The notes under the pieces are model-generated. The model was given only the letters and a program-made list of their open reading frames with translations, was not told where the DNA came from and did not search any database. From NCBI GenBank assembly GCA_010279815.1, contig QEOQ01000508.1, positions 844,254 through 908,253 on the forward strand: DNA of 64,000 nt, given 5' to 3'. How positions within the stretch are numbered: position 1 is the stretch's first letter; each line of letters opens with the position of its first letter. This stretch comes from Brachionus plicatilis. Its lineage: Eukaryota; Rotifera; Eurotatoria; Ploima; Brachionidae. The position numbers and the translations under genes are program-made. This document shows, piece by piece, positions 34,501-47,016 of this stretch.

Positions 34501-37500
34501 TTATTATTTAAAAATTTCAGAATCGATTTTTTTGGACTTAAATGATTACGAAAATCTCATTCATTTCAAATAGTTTCAATTCTTTCTAAAATTTTTTGAT
34601 AAAACTCAAAGTAACTGTTTAGCATTTTTCTGGTATTCGTGGCATCCCAGAATTGAAGACAAATTAAAAAATTTATTTTTTCGTAATCGAATTCTTTTTT
34701 AAAAATTAGTGGAATCAGAAATTTAATTTCGTTTCAAAAAATTATTAGACCAAAAAAACTGTAAAAATTATCCAGATCAAAAGATTAATATTTTTAACTT
34801 TTTATTCAAAAAAAGATTGGTTTTCGAAGTAGCATTTATTCACAAGAAAATCGTATCAGAAAAACTGGTTCATTTATTTATGAAGAATTTATGCCCACTG
34901 ATGGTACCGATGTAAAAGTATATACTGTAGGACCAGAGTACGCACACGCTGAAGCTCGCAAATCACCTGCTCTTGATGGGGTCGTGGAAAGGGACGAAAA
35001 TGGCAAGGAAGTTCGCTATCCTGTTATGCTTAGAACTGAAGAAAAATTAATTGCCAAAAAAATAGTTCTTGCTTTCAAGCAATCGGTCTGTGGGTTCGAT
35101 TTGCTCCGTGCCAATGGCAAGTCATATGTTTGTGATGTTAATGGATTTAGTTTTGTCAAGAATTCTACCAAATACTATGACGACTGCTCATCTATTCTAG
35201 CTCATATGATTTTAAAAGAAATAGCTCCTCAACGTCACATAACTTACTATCCTATATCTTACCAAGCAGATGAAAGACCAATTGTGCCAACCACATACGG
35301 CACCATGATGGAATTGCGCTGTGTAATTGGTGTGATGCGACATGGTGACAGGACTCCAAAGCAAAAAATGAAAATGGAAGTGCGCAATAAGCTATTTTTT
35401 GACTTGTTCGGAAAATACGGCGGCACTAAAGAAAACCACCTGAAATTAAAAAGACCCGGTCAGCTACAAGAAGTATTGGACATAGCTAGAAAGCTTTTAT
35501 TGGAATATGGAAATTTGAAAGAAGAATTTTTACCATCTAAAGAAAGCCGAACAAAATTGATTCAATTAAAATGTGTTTTGGAAATGTACGGTCACTTTTC
35601 AGGAATAAACCGCAAGGTCCAAATTAAATATCAACCTCAGGGTAAGCCAAAAGACTCGAGTACCGAGGACATAAATTCTGTTGAAAGCGATCCATCTCTG
35701 TTATTGATTTTGAAATGGGGTGGTGAATTGACTGCGGATGGAAAATCCCAGGCCGAAGACTTGGGTCAAGCATTCCGAAAGCTTTATCCTGGTGGTGAAG
35801 GAAATAATGGCTTTCTTCGACTTCATTCGACTTATCGCCATGATCTCAAGATATACGCCTCGGATGAGGGACGTGTTCAAATGACAGCTGCCGCATTTGC
35901 CAAAGGTCTGCTCGCTTTGGATGGTGAACTAGCTCCTATTTTAGTTCAAATGGTCAAAAGTGCCAATACAAATGGTCTTTTGGACAACGACAGTTTGTCA
36001 GCTAAATGGCAACACGAAGCCAAAACAAAATTAAGAGACTACTTGAAAAAAGACAAAGATTTGACGCCTGAAGACATGGACAAAATCGATCCAACTAACA
36101 ACTATTCCATTCGCACTTCCCTTAATTTTATCAAAAACCCGGTCGAGATGTGCCGCAAAGTATACGGCTACATCAAAGAACTAGTCAGACTAATACGCAT
36201 CAAAATAACTGATGGAAAGTACTATGACTTAAAGCTGTACCATGACGAGTCATGGGAACTAATGCTGCGTAGATGGTCCAAATTGGAAAAAGATTTTTAT
36301 AATGGAAAAAAAAAAGAGTTCGAAATCTCAAAAATTCCGGATATATTTGACTCAATTAAATTTGATTTAATGCATAATAGGAATATTTTAAATTTTGAAA
36401 ATGCCTATAATCTCTACAATTGTACGAAAGCCCTTGCCGATGTAGTCATTCCCCAGGAATACGGTCTGAACAAAGAAGAGAAATTGAAAATAGCTCAAGG
36501 TATTGTGACACCTTTGCTGCGTAAAATTAGAGCCGATTTAAAAAGCAATCTTACTGGTATATGGAACTGTGAAGATCAAATAATCAATCAATTGGATCCG
36601 AGCTATTCAAAGGGTATTCATTCACCTGGCAGACATGTACGTACCAGACTCTATTTTACCAGCGAAAGCCACATATACTCTCTATTGACTGTTTTGAAAT
36701 TTGGAAATTTGTTCGAAGATGACCAAGATGAACAGTGGAAAACAGCACTCAACTATCTCAATACTGTACCTGAGCTCAATTATTTGACTCAGATTGTTAT
36801 AATGCTTTACGAGGATCCAAGTGTAAATGATGATTCGGATAAGAGATTTCATGTCGAGTTACATTTCAGTCCTGGATCTTATGCTGACTTTGATCCTCCT
36901 AAATATTTGAACAAAAGCTCGTCCAATTTGATTAATGATGACTCAATTGAGGAAATGAACAATTCGAGTGGAAGTGAGGGACTTTCTCCTCAAGTTAAAG
37001 TTAACCAAAGTCCAAAAAAAAAAATCTCAGCGGAAAATAAATGTGATAAAAAATCAAATGTTGCACTCAAAAAGCATCCTTTAAAATCGAACAAAGAATT
37101 ACAGACTTTGCCTGAACCAAATACTCAGAGTTCGTCATATGAGGGGAAAATGCTGGACGGAATTATGACTGAATCTAAACCCAGAAGCTTTGAAGACGAA
37201 CATCACCAAAAAATACAAGCTTTTAAAGGCAAATTTAAGATAAAAGAACCATATAATCATTACAATACTTTTCATGGATCCACTAATAGCTATTTGTCTT
37301 TGAATCAAATTTTTCGCAATAAATTCCTAAATATTGGAACAAACAGTTCGCCAGATCTGAATATTAACAATGGGAGATCGAGACGTTCATTCACAAGTAA
37401 GTAATTTGAATAGTTTATGGAAAATTTTATTTGATTTTTTGTCTATTCTAGCTATTTATCAAGATTTAATAAAAGTAAGATACATGAGACCATTGGAAAC

Positions 37501-37699
37501 TTTGCATAATAATTTGTGCTTTAAAAATCTGAACAATTTTTTGACAAGAATGGTTGATAGTTCGTCGTGTTCAAGCTCATTAAGCAAACAAAATTCCTGC
37601 TCTTCTTATCGAGGTCTACTAAAAATAAATGAAAACTTTGAGAGTTTAGACTTGAGAGATTCAGAAAATGAATATAGTAGAAAATCCCTTGTTGATTGA
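31539..37699 (+). CDS. PPIP5K: Diphosphoinositol pentakisphosphate kinase (PPIP5K / VIP1), four exons
   Basis: Bifunctional cytosolic enzyme: an ATP-grasp kinase domain makes inositol pyrophosphates (1-phosphorylation of IP6 / 5-IP7) and a histidine-phosphatase-like domain removes them. Exons: 31539-31622, 33548-34171, 34816-37396, 37452-37699; phases 0, 0 and 1 agree, giving 1,178 residues, close to vertebrate PPIP5K. Kinase-half features: [45 protein letters not shown] joined to IGFRSSIYS across the second intron, [14 protein letters not shown] and [10 protein letters not shown]. Phosphatase-half features: [18 protein letters not shown] (catalytic RHGDRTP), [18 protein letters not shown] and the late VELHFSPGS motif (catalytic-type His). 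The tail is Ser-rich; the last exon carries the conserved [17 protein letters not shown] is at 37936-37941. Confidence 0.97.
31623..33547 (+). other. First PPIP5K intron
   Basis: Donor AAC|GTAAGT and acceptor AAAG|GATGAA, phase 0. It is AT-rich with no coding potential seen. It separates a 28-codon first exon from the kinase exons. Confidence 0.8.
34172..34815 (+). other. Second PPIP5K intron
   Basis: Donor AAA|GTAAGC, acceptor AAAAG|ATTGGT, phase 0. It falls inside the ATP-grasp domain and no feature is seen in it. Confidence 0.85.
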
Positions 37700-38734
37700 A
37701 TTACATGAATCTTCAAATCATTTTAATTGTTAAAAAATGATAAGATTTTTTAATATTTTTCAAATCATTTCAATTGAAAGTTATTTAATTATTGAAATGA
37801 TCCATTATTTGAATTAATTAAAAGAATTTACTAAAATTTTAAAAGTTTGATTTTTGTTCAAATATGTAAAATTTGATTTATTAACTTATTTATTAATTAT
37901 TTTATTTCGTATGATTATATGGATTATTGTTTACAAATAAAAAAGTTAAATAAATTTTTTTTCCTAAATATTGGTTGTTTTTCAATTGCAGTTCACATCT
38001 CAGTATTATTGATAAATTTGAATTAAATCTATTATATTTTATGCTTTCGCGATTTAACATAAAATTGTTAGGATTTCATTTAAATAACTCAAATTTTTGT
38101 GAATATACAAAAATTATGATAAAATAAATTTTAAAAATTCAGTAATGAACGTAAATATTTTAGTTCAAGAACATCATTATCTATCAACATCGCTAAAATT
38201 AATTTGACTTGTTAATAAATTAAGTAAAAGTATTAATAAATTTTTTGTTAATCACAAAAATAAAGTAATAAAAATTAGAGCCATTTTTTTGGGTAGAAGG
38301 AAATTAATTTCACTGTCGCGTAAAATATGGCGATTTATTCTTTTTGTATCTAAATTTCTGATTGAATTAAAAAAAATATTTTTTTAGTCTATTTTTTGGT
38401 CAAACTGCTAGGTCAAACAATGTCTTTGAAAAGCATTTTTTCATTAAATAAAATTAATTTATAAAATTTTACCATTTTTTAAAAGAAAAAAGTCAAAATT
38501 TACCTAAAATTACGTAAATTCTCGCTAATTTTCTTTCTGTCAAAAAAAGCAATAGAATCTCTGAAATTTTTTTTGGAGTGAAAATTTACCAAAATTTACA
38601 AAAATTCGGCCATTTTTTGCCAAAGTAAAATAAGGTAAATTTACGTAAATTCCACTTGTCGTGTCAGTACTGTATATTTTCATGCAAAAAAAAAATTATA
38701 CGTTAAACCCGAAATTTCTAGAACCATGTCCTGA

Positions 38735-39420
38735 TGAAAAGCTGTTAAACTTCTTTGTGATGTGGATGATATCTAATCTGAATTCTATGATGACAATTAT
38801 AATGATTATGAGGAAAATGATGACTTTGTGATGATTTTGAAGAAGAAATGGAAACATCAAATCAACCTTATACTGAATATGACTCAGATAATTAATATTC
38901 TGAATAAGATGAAACTAATAATGAAAAAAATTCGAAAAAAGGAACGACATGGGTCAGATTGAATGACAGAGAAGAGACAAGTCACAGAGAAAAGATATCT
39001 AAATTTTTAAAATTTATAAATTTTTAATGAAGTTAAGCCAACAAGGTATGCTAAACATAAAAAAATGAAATCAAACTGTCAGCATTTTTCATTATTTTTG
39101 ACTTATCCATGATAAATTTAAATTGAATTATACCAATTGTCTACCGAAAGCTGTAGATCCTAAACTTTCATTTACAAAAGGAGATACATCAGCTTTTTTT
39201 GGTATTTATTATGCAAGAGATGTTTTATGACAAAATGTTCCTCTCAAGGCCATGTGGTCAAGAATTTATGAAGCTCGATTTTTTTCCATTACGGAAAAAA
39301 TGGAGCTATACTTGTGATAGATGTAAACAATTCAATTGTTTCACAAGGATCAAATGTAAGTTAAATTTGGTCCTTGTGTAGGGAAGATGATTTTTAAATC
39401 GTTCTGTAAAAATCGTTGGG
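38735..39420 (+). pseudogene. Decayed piggyBac-like transposase
   Basis: A broken reading frame on the plus strand. An acidic Asp/Glu-rich N-terminal part (38760-38900) is followed by the stretch KKGTTWVRLNDREE (about 38935-38980). After frame breaks comes KGDTSAFFGIYYARDVL, a stop, then QNVPLKAMWSRIYEARFFSIT (39176-39290). Acidic N-terminus, GTxW motif and EIKAFxGIxYARG...PxxxLWS...FF are the order expected of piggyBac-type transposases, recalled from memory. Several stops and frameshifts make it non-functional. A short GGGG...CCCC palindrome at 39620-39636, of a type seen near piggyBac ends, lies downstream. Ends are not resolved. Confidence 0.5.
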
Positions 39421-40220
39421 AACCAGTATACGAATTTGAAAAAAAAGTTTTAACAAATATTTTTTTCCTGTATTTATATCAAATTTATTCTTAAAAATAG
39501 ACAATTTTTTTTTTTTAAATCAAAACAAAATTAATAAAAACATTTATTTTTACATTCAGTATATTTTCTTACATATTTTTAGTAATTATTGTAATTTATG
39601 CAACCTAAAAAGCATTAGAGGGGTTTTTTGGACCCCTTCAGTACTAAGCGTATAGAAAAATTTGAGTTGTTTGAGTGTTAAAATAAATTTTGCATAATGG
39701 TCACAAAAATTTGTAAACTGGTCACATTAATTTTACTACTAGTTACAAAAAAAATGAAAATCATAAAAATAAAATTATTTTTTTCAAAAATTATTTTTAT
39801 TAGTCACATATAGGTGACCAGTAATTTTCTATTAAGAGATAAATTCTCAATTATTTATTTATTTTTCTTGACTTTGAATTAACAGTTGTCGAAATCAAAT
39901 GATTCTAAAAAAGAATTATTTAGCGAATACGATGACTTTTAAGATTAAGAGGCTAAATAAATGCACAGCAAAATTACATTTTTTTGTTTTTCTATTTTTA
40001 TGAAACTCCTATTTTGTCAAATAAACATGTTTTTTGCAATTTCAATAATTACAATAAGTTTTAATATCTAATCTACATAGAAAATTTTAGAAGTCAAAAT
40101 AAAACGAATATAAAAAAAAACGCATAAAAGAAGAAAATTTTGGGAAAAATCTCAAGAAGCATATTTTAAAAAATTCTAGTTCTGCCTCGATATTTATTTT
40201 TTAAATAAAGTTTTAAATGA

Positions 40221-40294
40221 CTATTTCAATTATTAATTGATAAAGTGTAATTTAAAACTATTTCAATTATTAATTGATAAAGTATAATTTAAAA
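40221..40294. repeat. 37-bp tandem duplication
   Basis: Two adjacent 37-bp copies, 40221-40257 and 40258-40294, beginning CTATTTCAATTATTAATTG and differing at one base (G/A), followed by the start of a third. The AT-rich unit has no known function. Confidence 0.9.
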
Positions 40295-41093
40295 ACTATT
40301 TAATAACAAAACAAACTAAATCTCCGAATGAATGAATCGAAAATTCAAAACATTTATCGAAAGTATTGATAAAAAATATTTATCTAAAATATTGATTAAT
40401 AAAATGTTATAGCTAAATTTGCCTTCAGTCATGTGAGAATAAAATGTTTTTTAAATTAAAATGGACAATTTAGATTTCTAAAGGTTGGATTTATACCAAT
40501 TTATTAAAAATAGCTAAAAATAAAAGCTTACTTCTAATATTTATTCAAATATTTCAAATGGCTTGTTGATTGACATTAAAGGCGTACCCTAATGCAGACC
40601 TAGCATATATCTATTAATAATAGGGCGTCATCTATCATCTAAACACTAATTGTGGTAAATATGCTATTCTAAAAAACACGGTCAAGCCACATTAAAGATA
40701 ATAAGCAGAAAATATTGCCAGTCTAATACAATAATCCTATACCAACAAGCAATTAGCCAAGTTGTCTAAGATTCGAACAAATTTAATATTACAACTATAA
40801 TTGAGACTTAAAGATTAATTGACAAGCAAACTTTGGTAAGTCTATTGGTCACCATAAAATTCACTTAAATCCTCAAATAGCTTAACTTTTTAACTTTTAA
40901 TTAGTACAATCTTTATCCTCAACAACTTTTATATCTTTTACAAACTCATTTCGAAAATTCAAATTTGTTGAAAGCAAACAGTCGAAACTTAAAGAAGTTG
41001 TAAATAAAACTCAAAATCATATTTAAGTCAAACATTAAAGACAACTATTATTATTTTTGTTTTTGCTGTTTTTTTTTAAATGGAATTGTAGCT

Positions 41094-44000
41094 ATGGGCC
41101 AACTAAGAATACTAACTCTGTTGTTTTGGATCTCCTTTGGATTTAGTAATGCATTGGAAAGCGAGCGATATACGACTTTTGTCGATGTCGACTCAACCGT
41201 TTACGTTCAATCGCTTTGTCTCATTGCAGAGAGCACCCAAATAAAGATGCAGTGTCCGTCCTCGGAGAGACTAAAAATTATCCGCACAATATACGGATAC
41301 AATCCGGCTTATGAATTTAAGACTAGTGCCAATTTAGACACGTGTGTTGTGGATGCCATGGACTGCAATTTTGACAAAGACTATTCAGTTGACAGCGAGT
41401 GCACTGGGAAAAATACCTGTATCATCACCATTGTTAAATCAAAAGTCATGAACGAGTCCTTGTTGGTAGGACAAGCTTGTACCAAATACAATTACCTTCA
41501 AATTAATTATCAATGTTTACCAAGTATTTAAAATTTTAATTTTTTCATTTTTTTCACTTTTTAACTAATTTGGTCAGATCTTCCGACCAAAAACATTTGT
41601 GCCAACAGCCGATCAGAACTTTCGCATGCATACATAGTGACTCCGGATTTTCCGAACAAGCTCACGGCCGGTGCCAATTGTGAATGCACTTTATCCACTA
41701 ATTTTGAAAATGGACAAATTTTGCTGAGGAGACTTGATATGAAAGTATATTTTTTTTTTCTCTACTCAAAATTAGATTAAAATAAAAAATTTAATTTAAT
41801 GTTTAATTTAAGCTGCCAAACGACCACGAAAATCAAAAATGTGGCGGAACTTATTTGGAAATAAACGAGAATGATAAGTCAACAGAACGCAAGTGTGGAT
41901 ATGTCCGAGAGGCTGGATCTATCTTTGGTTCGGGATCAAAAAAGTTGAAGCTTAATTTTTACACTGGAGAAAATGACAATTTCTATGACTCGGGATTTTG
42001 GCTTGAGGTTTTAGGTAAAAAGCTGAAGATTTAGTGAAAAAAATCCCACTATTTTTACCCCACTTTACAATTTCCCCACTGTATAATTTTCACCCCTGTA
42101 AAATTTTCCCCATGCATAAATTTCCCTTGAATGAAAATTCCCCACTTTAAAAAAATACGATTAATTAATATTAATCAATAAAAAAAAACTTAAAAAAAAT
42201 TTAAAACTAATAAGGTAAGTTAATGCACCTGAGTAATAAATTAAACAAACTTAAAAATAAAGCTCAAAAAGACTTTATAGTTAAAATTTGATTTCAAAAA
42301 ATAAATAAAAATTGTAAATGAATTAAATGGCAATTAATAACTATGCGAAATAAATTTGATTTTTTTATTCAATATGGCATTTTGCCTGATTTTGATGCTG
42401 TAGAATTGGTACATAAAGAAAAACGATAAGATACTTTTATTGTGCGTTGATAATTCATTTATTTATTTTAATTTTGTATTAGTCAAGTTTTTATCAGACT
42501 TTATTTTTGGGAAATTTTCCTAGTGGAATAAAAAAAAGTAGGGAAAATTTTTGTGGGGAATTTTCTTTAAGACCAAGCTGAAAAGGGTTGATTTTTGAAA
42601 TCTTAAAATTTGTTTTTTAGCCAGTCCGCCGAAAGAAAATCATGTCATTGAAATTGTCTGTAACAATGGTCCTAAGCCACCTAAAGAAAAATTTTTCGGC
42701 ATCGAAAATATCCAAGTTATCAAAAAATTACAGCAAATTCACGACAAACTAAAACGCATAAACAAAACTCTTACTTATCAGAACAAGAGCGGAAAGCTGA
42801 GCGACAAAACCCAGGAATTTTTGGAAAAAAATAACAAAAAATTTTTGAATATGACTAACAATTTTGGCATCATTAAAAAAATAAATATTGAAAATTCCGA
42901 AGAGTCGATTAGAGAGAATAAAACAGAGCCGAGTCCCGGTGAAGATCTCGAGGCTGAAATAGAAAAATTTTTCAAATCTAAAGATAAGCTTTTGAAAAAA
43001 TTGGAAAAAATTGACGAAAATAAAAAAGAAAAAAATATCCAAAATCCTCTAATAGACATTTTATCATTGATCAAAAATAAGCCACTACTTGTTAAACAAG
43101 AGTCTAGACAAAAACCACATAAAGGTGAAAAAAAAAATCCCGACTCTGAAAATGAAGAAACGCAACAAAAGTTAAAAGCCAAGGCAGATTCAGCAGAGGA
43201 ATTTGTCAAAGAATTGGAATCACTGGAAAAAGAGCTGGAGATTGGAGAAAAAATTTTGACCAAGGAAGAACCACCGTCCAAGTTTAATCACCCAAATATA
43301 TCAGATACTTTGGCTAGTTTGATCAACGAGAAACCACTAAAAGTAAGTCGTCTGACCAAAAATCGTCAAGCTCCTTCGCCATTGAATGCAAATGCACAGC
43401 GTCAAGATGTCAATGGCAATTCCAAGCCAAATTCAAGCTCAAAAGGTAACTATTTATTCTGCATTTTTTTAATTTTTTATCTTTTAAAAAGAGTGAGTGT
43501 GAGTGAGTGAGTGAGTGCTAGAGTGGGCTTTCCCTGATAAGTTAAATATTAATAAAACCTTAGAGTTAGCTTCTTTAAATGCGACTGAACGAACCCATGT
43601 ATTCATCAAACGCCTGCTTCCATTTTTTCGCACATCCAGAGGCATCGATTCAACCGAGATTCCACTTCAAACCCCAGAGCATCAAGCGCCGCCTGAATGG
43701 CTCTTTCCATTTCAATTCAAGTACGAGGACTCGGAAGAGCTTGGCAAAACAACCACCAAAAAGATCATAAAAATTTCCAAAATAACTCGCAAATTATCTT
43801 CGACCACCAGTTTTGCCAAGGTCTCATTTAATCGTCTAGTGTACGATAATAGCCAGAATGGGACTCTGGCCTCTAATGACTCTGTTAAAATGCACAATTC
43901 AATGAAAAATTGTGATAAAAATTTGACCAAATTGACGGTGTTTTACAGCAACGCTGACAAATTGAGCTGCTTTGAGACCCAGTTTAACAAATCACTGCTC

Positions 44001-46557
44001 AAATGCATCGATGATTTGTTGGAAACAAAACTGATGCGGAAAATAGGACTGCTTTATTATGTTCAGCTACAACCATTGTTTATCACCAAGACCAAAATGA
44101 ACTGCTATGATTCTCGAGATTTGCCTATCAATTGGGATACAAATTTGCCAAGGAGCACTGACGACGAAGAAGAGTACGAAACCAATGCGACAAGCTATTT
44201 GACTCCAGTACAAAAGGAGGAAATGGGAAATTTGGAAAGTCAAGGTTTTTTGAGTGATTTTGAGTTGCTGAAAAATTCGTTTAGCTGCACTTTTGTGACT
44301 AAAAAAGTGACAAATAGAAAAAAATTGATCTGGAAGCTGTATCTTATTCCCAAGAACCAGACTTGTTTGCAAATGAATGATCTGAAAAGCCTGAGCAAAT
44401 TGAACGAACTGAAAAATTATGACCTTGGAAGTTTTGGTTCACTAGGATCCAGACAGCCAGTCACTTCCAAAAGCTCATTTACCAACAACTACGACATACA
44501 ACTATTCAATGATGAACCAATTCTACCAATTACACCATTTGTTGAAAGTAAATTGAAGCAACAAAAAAAAATTTTCTCCACTTTTATTTTATTAAAAAAA
44601 TTTTAACTTATTTTTAGCCATTAGAACCACGCGACACAACTCGTTCACATTTTTACAATTGCCAGAGTTTTTATCAAACAAAATAATTCTAATGATCCTA
44701 ATCGCGTCTAGTTTTGGCTTTATCCTTTTGGCAAACGGAATTCTTTACATTATTTTAAAAACAAAGTAATTTTTTTTTTGTTTTTTTTTTTAATTTTTTT
44801 GCTGGCCAATATTTAATTTAACTTAAAGAAAAGCGTCCTCTTCATCGAACCAAAATAACAACTTTTCAATGTCCATGAATAACCGCCTGCTCCAAAACTA
44901 TTTGGACTTGAGTGTTCAGTCGGAAAATTCAGGCAAAAGTCAAACTGAGCTCGAAAAACGCAAGTCAAAGCTCAAGAGCTGCTCGGAAGGCAACAGCGAC
45001 ACGGCAACAATAATAGACTCTTGTTCGGATGTGCGAACAAGTGATGACCAAGAATACCACTTTAACCATCCAGTTGAGCAAAATTTTTCGCAAGAACAAC
45101 AAATTGACAACAAGGCGAACAACAGTGAAAATTTTACTTCTGTCTCAGGGCTGGTGAACGGCGTGGACAGTCGAATGAACTTGAACCACTCGAACCATCA
45201 GTCTATTCTTGGCATAAATTACCATGAGGCGCCAAAGGCCACAATCGATGATTTGCTCAGCGCTTCTTTGATGGAAATCAACAGAATACCATCGGTCAAA
45301 AAGCCAATATATTCAGTGTCGACCATTGCCACACAAGCCGACATGGACAAGGGAACAATATCAGCTGAGAGAAAGGATTACAAGTACAGAAATCAGGACA
45401 TGGCCGACGTGGAGTCTCAAATTTTGAGCATTGAATTGGACTGCTATGCGTCTGTGGCCGACTGGGGCACGTCCAAGGCCAATCAGACCCAAAGCTCAAA
45501 AACATCAGCCTCTGTCACAGTCAATGATTATGTGGCGTTCAAAAACTGTCTTAACTTTCAGCTCCAAGCTGCCAAAGCAATGGCCAGCAAACTTGAGGAC
45601 AAAATTGAATCACCGATTGTTCACGAGTTTAACTCGGACTCTAAAAATCACCCGATTAAGAATCGGATGATTGTGCGCATATCTTCCAAGGGATCTTCGG
45701 TCCGCTCAGCTCAAAAAAATGACTCTCTCGAGGACAGCAAAGAGTCCGCGCTGATTTCTTTGAATCAATCGCAAGAAGATGGGTTCAAGTTCAGTCCGGC
45801 TTCTTCTTCTTCGTTCTTGGAGCCAGCCAAACATTTGCCAAAGCTTATTTACGAAGCCTATCAGTCAGCATTGAACGCGTCCTATTCGAACGCAGCCAGC
45901 ACCGACCAATTCCTCAAATCGTTCCAGAACAATTTGTACATGAATTTGGACTCGATACCTAACTTTAAATCAATACACGGAAGTTTAATAAACTCCAAGG
46001 ATTTTATAGAAAATTTCCTAAAAGTAAATTTGGTCAAGAGTGGCGACAAAGAAAATGGTCTGAAGCAATCGTCAACATTGAACACAATTTTGGACGGCAG
46101 CGAGTCGTGCAGCTCGGGAAAATTGGACACAAGCTTCATGCGCTGCTATGACATGAATTCGGGCCTCAAGACCCAGAGGGACCCGAACATGGTTTACTCT
46201 AATGTTGAATCAGATGGCGACAGCTTTGGCTCGTCGTACATGTCCACCAATTCGAACTTGCCAGATAAAAAAGCACAAAAAGAGGTGGCTAGTTGCAGCA
46301 CTATTGAAAACTTTGGTCTGACCAAGGCGGAAAGATTCAAAAAAATGCTCGACCAGGAAAAAGAACTTCTTGAGTTGCATCGGAAAAAAATGAGCCTAGA
46401 ATCTGAGAACGATTTGGTGCAAAATTTTCATGATGAAGAGTATTCCACTGATGAATACAACTACATAAATAATCATCGTATTCTGAACGATGACGAGTGC
46501 GCTTCGTCAAATGAGTCCAAGAATGTACGATTTGCTGACAATGTCAGCTATATTTAA
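41094..46557 (+). CDS. SUEL-lectin / CUB single-pass receptor with long cytoplasmic tail (isoform A), seven exons
   Basis: Exons: 41094-41523, 41578-41744, 41813-42014, 42621-43445, 43522-44547, 44618-44765, 44829-46557; phases 1,0,1,1,1,2 agree throughout, giving 1,508 residues. Order: signal peptide (residues 1-20), a galactose-binding SUEL lectin domain (about 32-143; Cys pattern ending CTKYNYLQINYQC), a CUB-like domain (about 145-265; CECTL, CGGTYLEI, CGYVREAG), a Lys/Glu-rich helical stretch (about 300-530), a region of unknown fold with several cysteines (about 540-885), one membrane helix in exon 6 (KIILMILIASSFGFILLANG), then a 575-residue Ser/Asn-rich cytoplasmic tail ending VRFADNVSYI. 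SUEL and CUB domains bind carbohydrate or protein outside the cell; the tail suggests signalling or scaffolding. I know no named family with this architecture. A second membrane exon and tail follow downstream. AATAAA is at 46624. An acceptor-like TTGTAG just before the ATG hints at a 5' UTR intron. Confidence 0.8.
42052..42150. repeat. 17-bp tandem repeat array in the third SUEL/CUB intron
   Basis: About five to six degenerate 17-bp units with cores of the type TTTCCCCACTGTATAAT: 42071-42087, 42088-42104, 42105-42121, 42122-42138 and a last partial one. The final GAAAATTCCCCAC (42133-42145) recurs as a perfect inverted copy at 42553-42565, near the other end of the intron. Confidence 0.75.
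43484..43517. repeat. GAGT microsatellite beside a splice acceptor
   Basis: Repeated GAGT/GTGA units run up to the acceptor TGCTAG at 43521 in the intron 43446-43521, so the last 30 nt of this intron are purine-rich instead of pyrimidine-rich. The join is supported by phase (SSSK-E-WAFPDK). Confidence 0.8.
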
Positions 46558-46623
46558 CCATGGAAAACAAAGATAATTATTTAAAAGAAATTCTTTTTTT
46601 TTTATAGAATATTTATTTTGTAT

Positions 46624-46629
46624 AATAAA
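46624..46629 (+). terminator. Polyadenylation signal of isoform A
   Basis: AATAAA, 67 nt after the isoform A stop. Its presence before the next membrane exon makes alternative 3' ends plausible. Confidence 0.5.
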
Positions 46630-47016
46630 AAAGATTAGAAAAAATTTAGAGTTATGTATTTGAGTGAGTGTGCTGTGGGTGTCCAGTGGCAAACGAAGAT
46701 TAGATTTTTTTGTTTTTTTTTTCTCGAACAGTTGAAAATTTTGCATAAAAATCGGAACAAGTACCAACATTAAAATTTTAATAGATAAAATTAAGCAATG
46801 TGCCATCAAGTGTAAATTTTAGACAACAAATGCCAATAAACTTTGGTTTGCTTAATTTTAAAAGTTAAAGTTTTCTTGTTGGCATTGTTTCCAGGTTTTT
46901 CCTAGATTTTATCTATTAGAATTTAAAGTGTTGTGTGTGTTGGTGTCTGATTTTTTTCAATTAATTTTTGACTTGGTCAGAAAAAAGCAAAAAAAACTAA
47001 TTTTTTTCTCTTTTAG

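Larger units (their letters stand above)
37700..41093. other. Intergenic region with transposon remnants and small repeats
   Basis: Contains the PPIP5K polyadenylation signal, AATTTACGTAAATT-like repeats at about 38490-38660, the piggyBac-like pseudogene, an orphan terminal-exon-like stretch (39886-39942) and a 37-bp tandem duplication (40221-40294). 40560-41090 is more complex sequence upstream of the SUEL/CUB gene and probably carries its promoter and 5' UTR. Confidence 0.6.

Noticed and set aside
42778..43281. 167-codon minus-strand Ser/Phe-rich frame
   Set aside because: Antisense of the Lys/Glu-rich segment of the SUEL/CUB gene, which is supported by matching splice phases.
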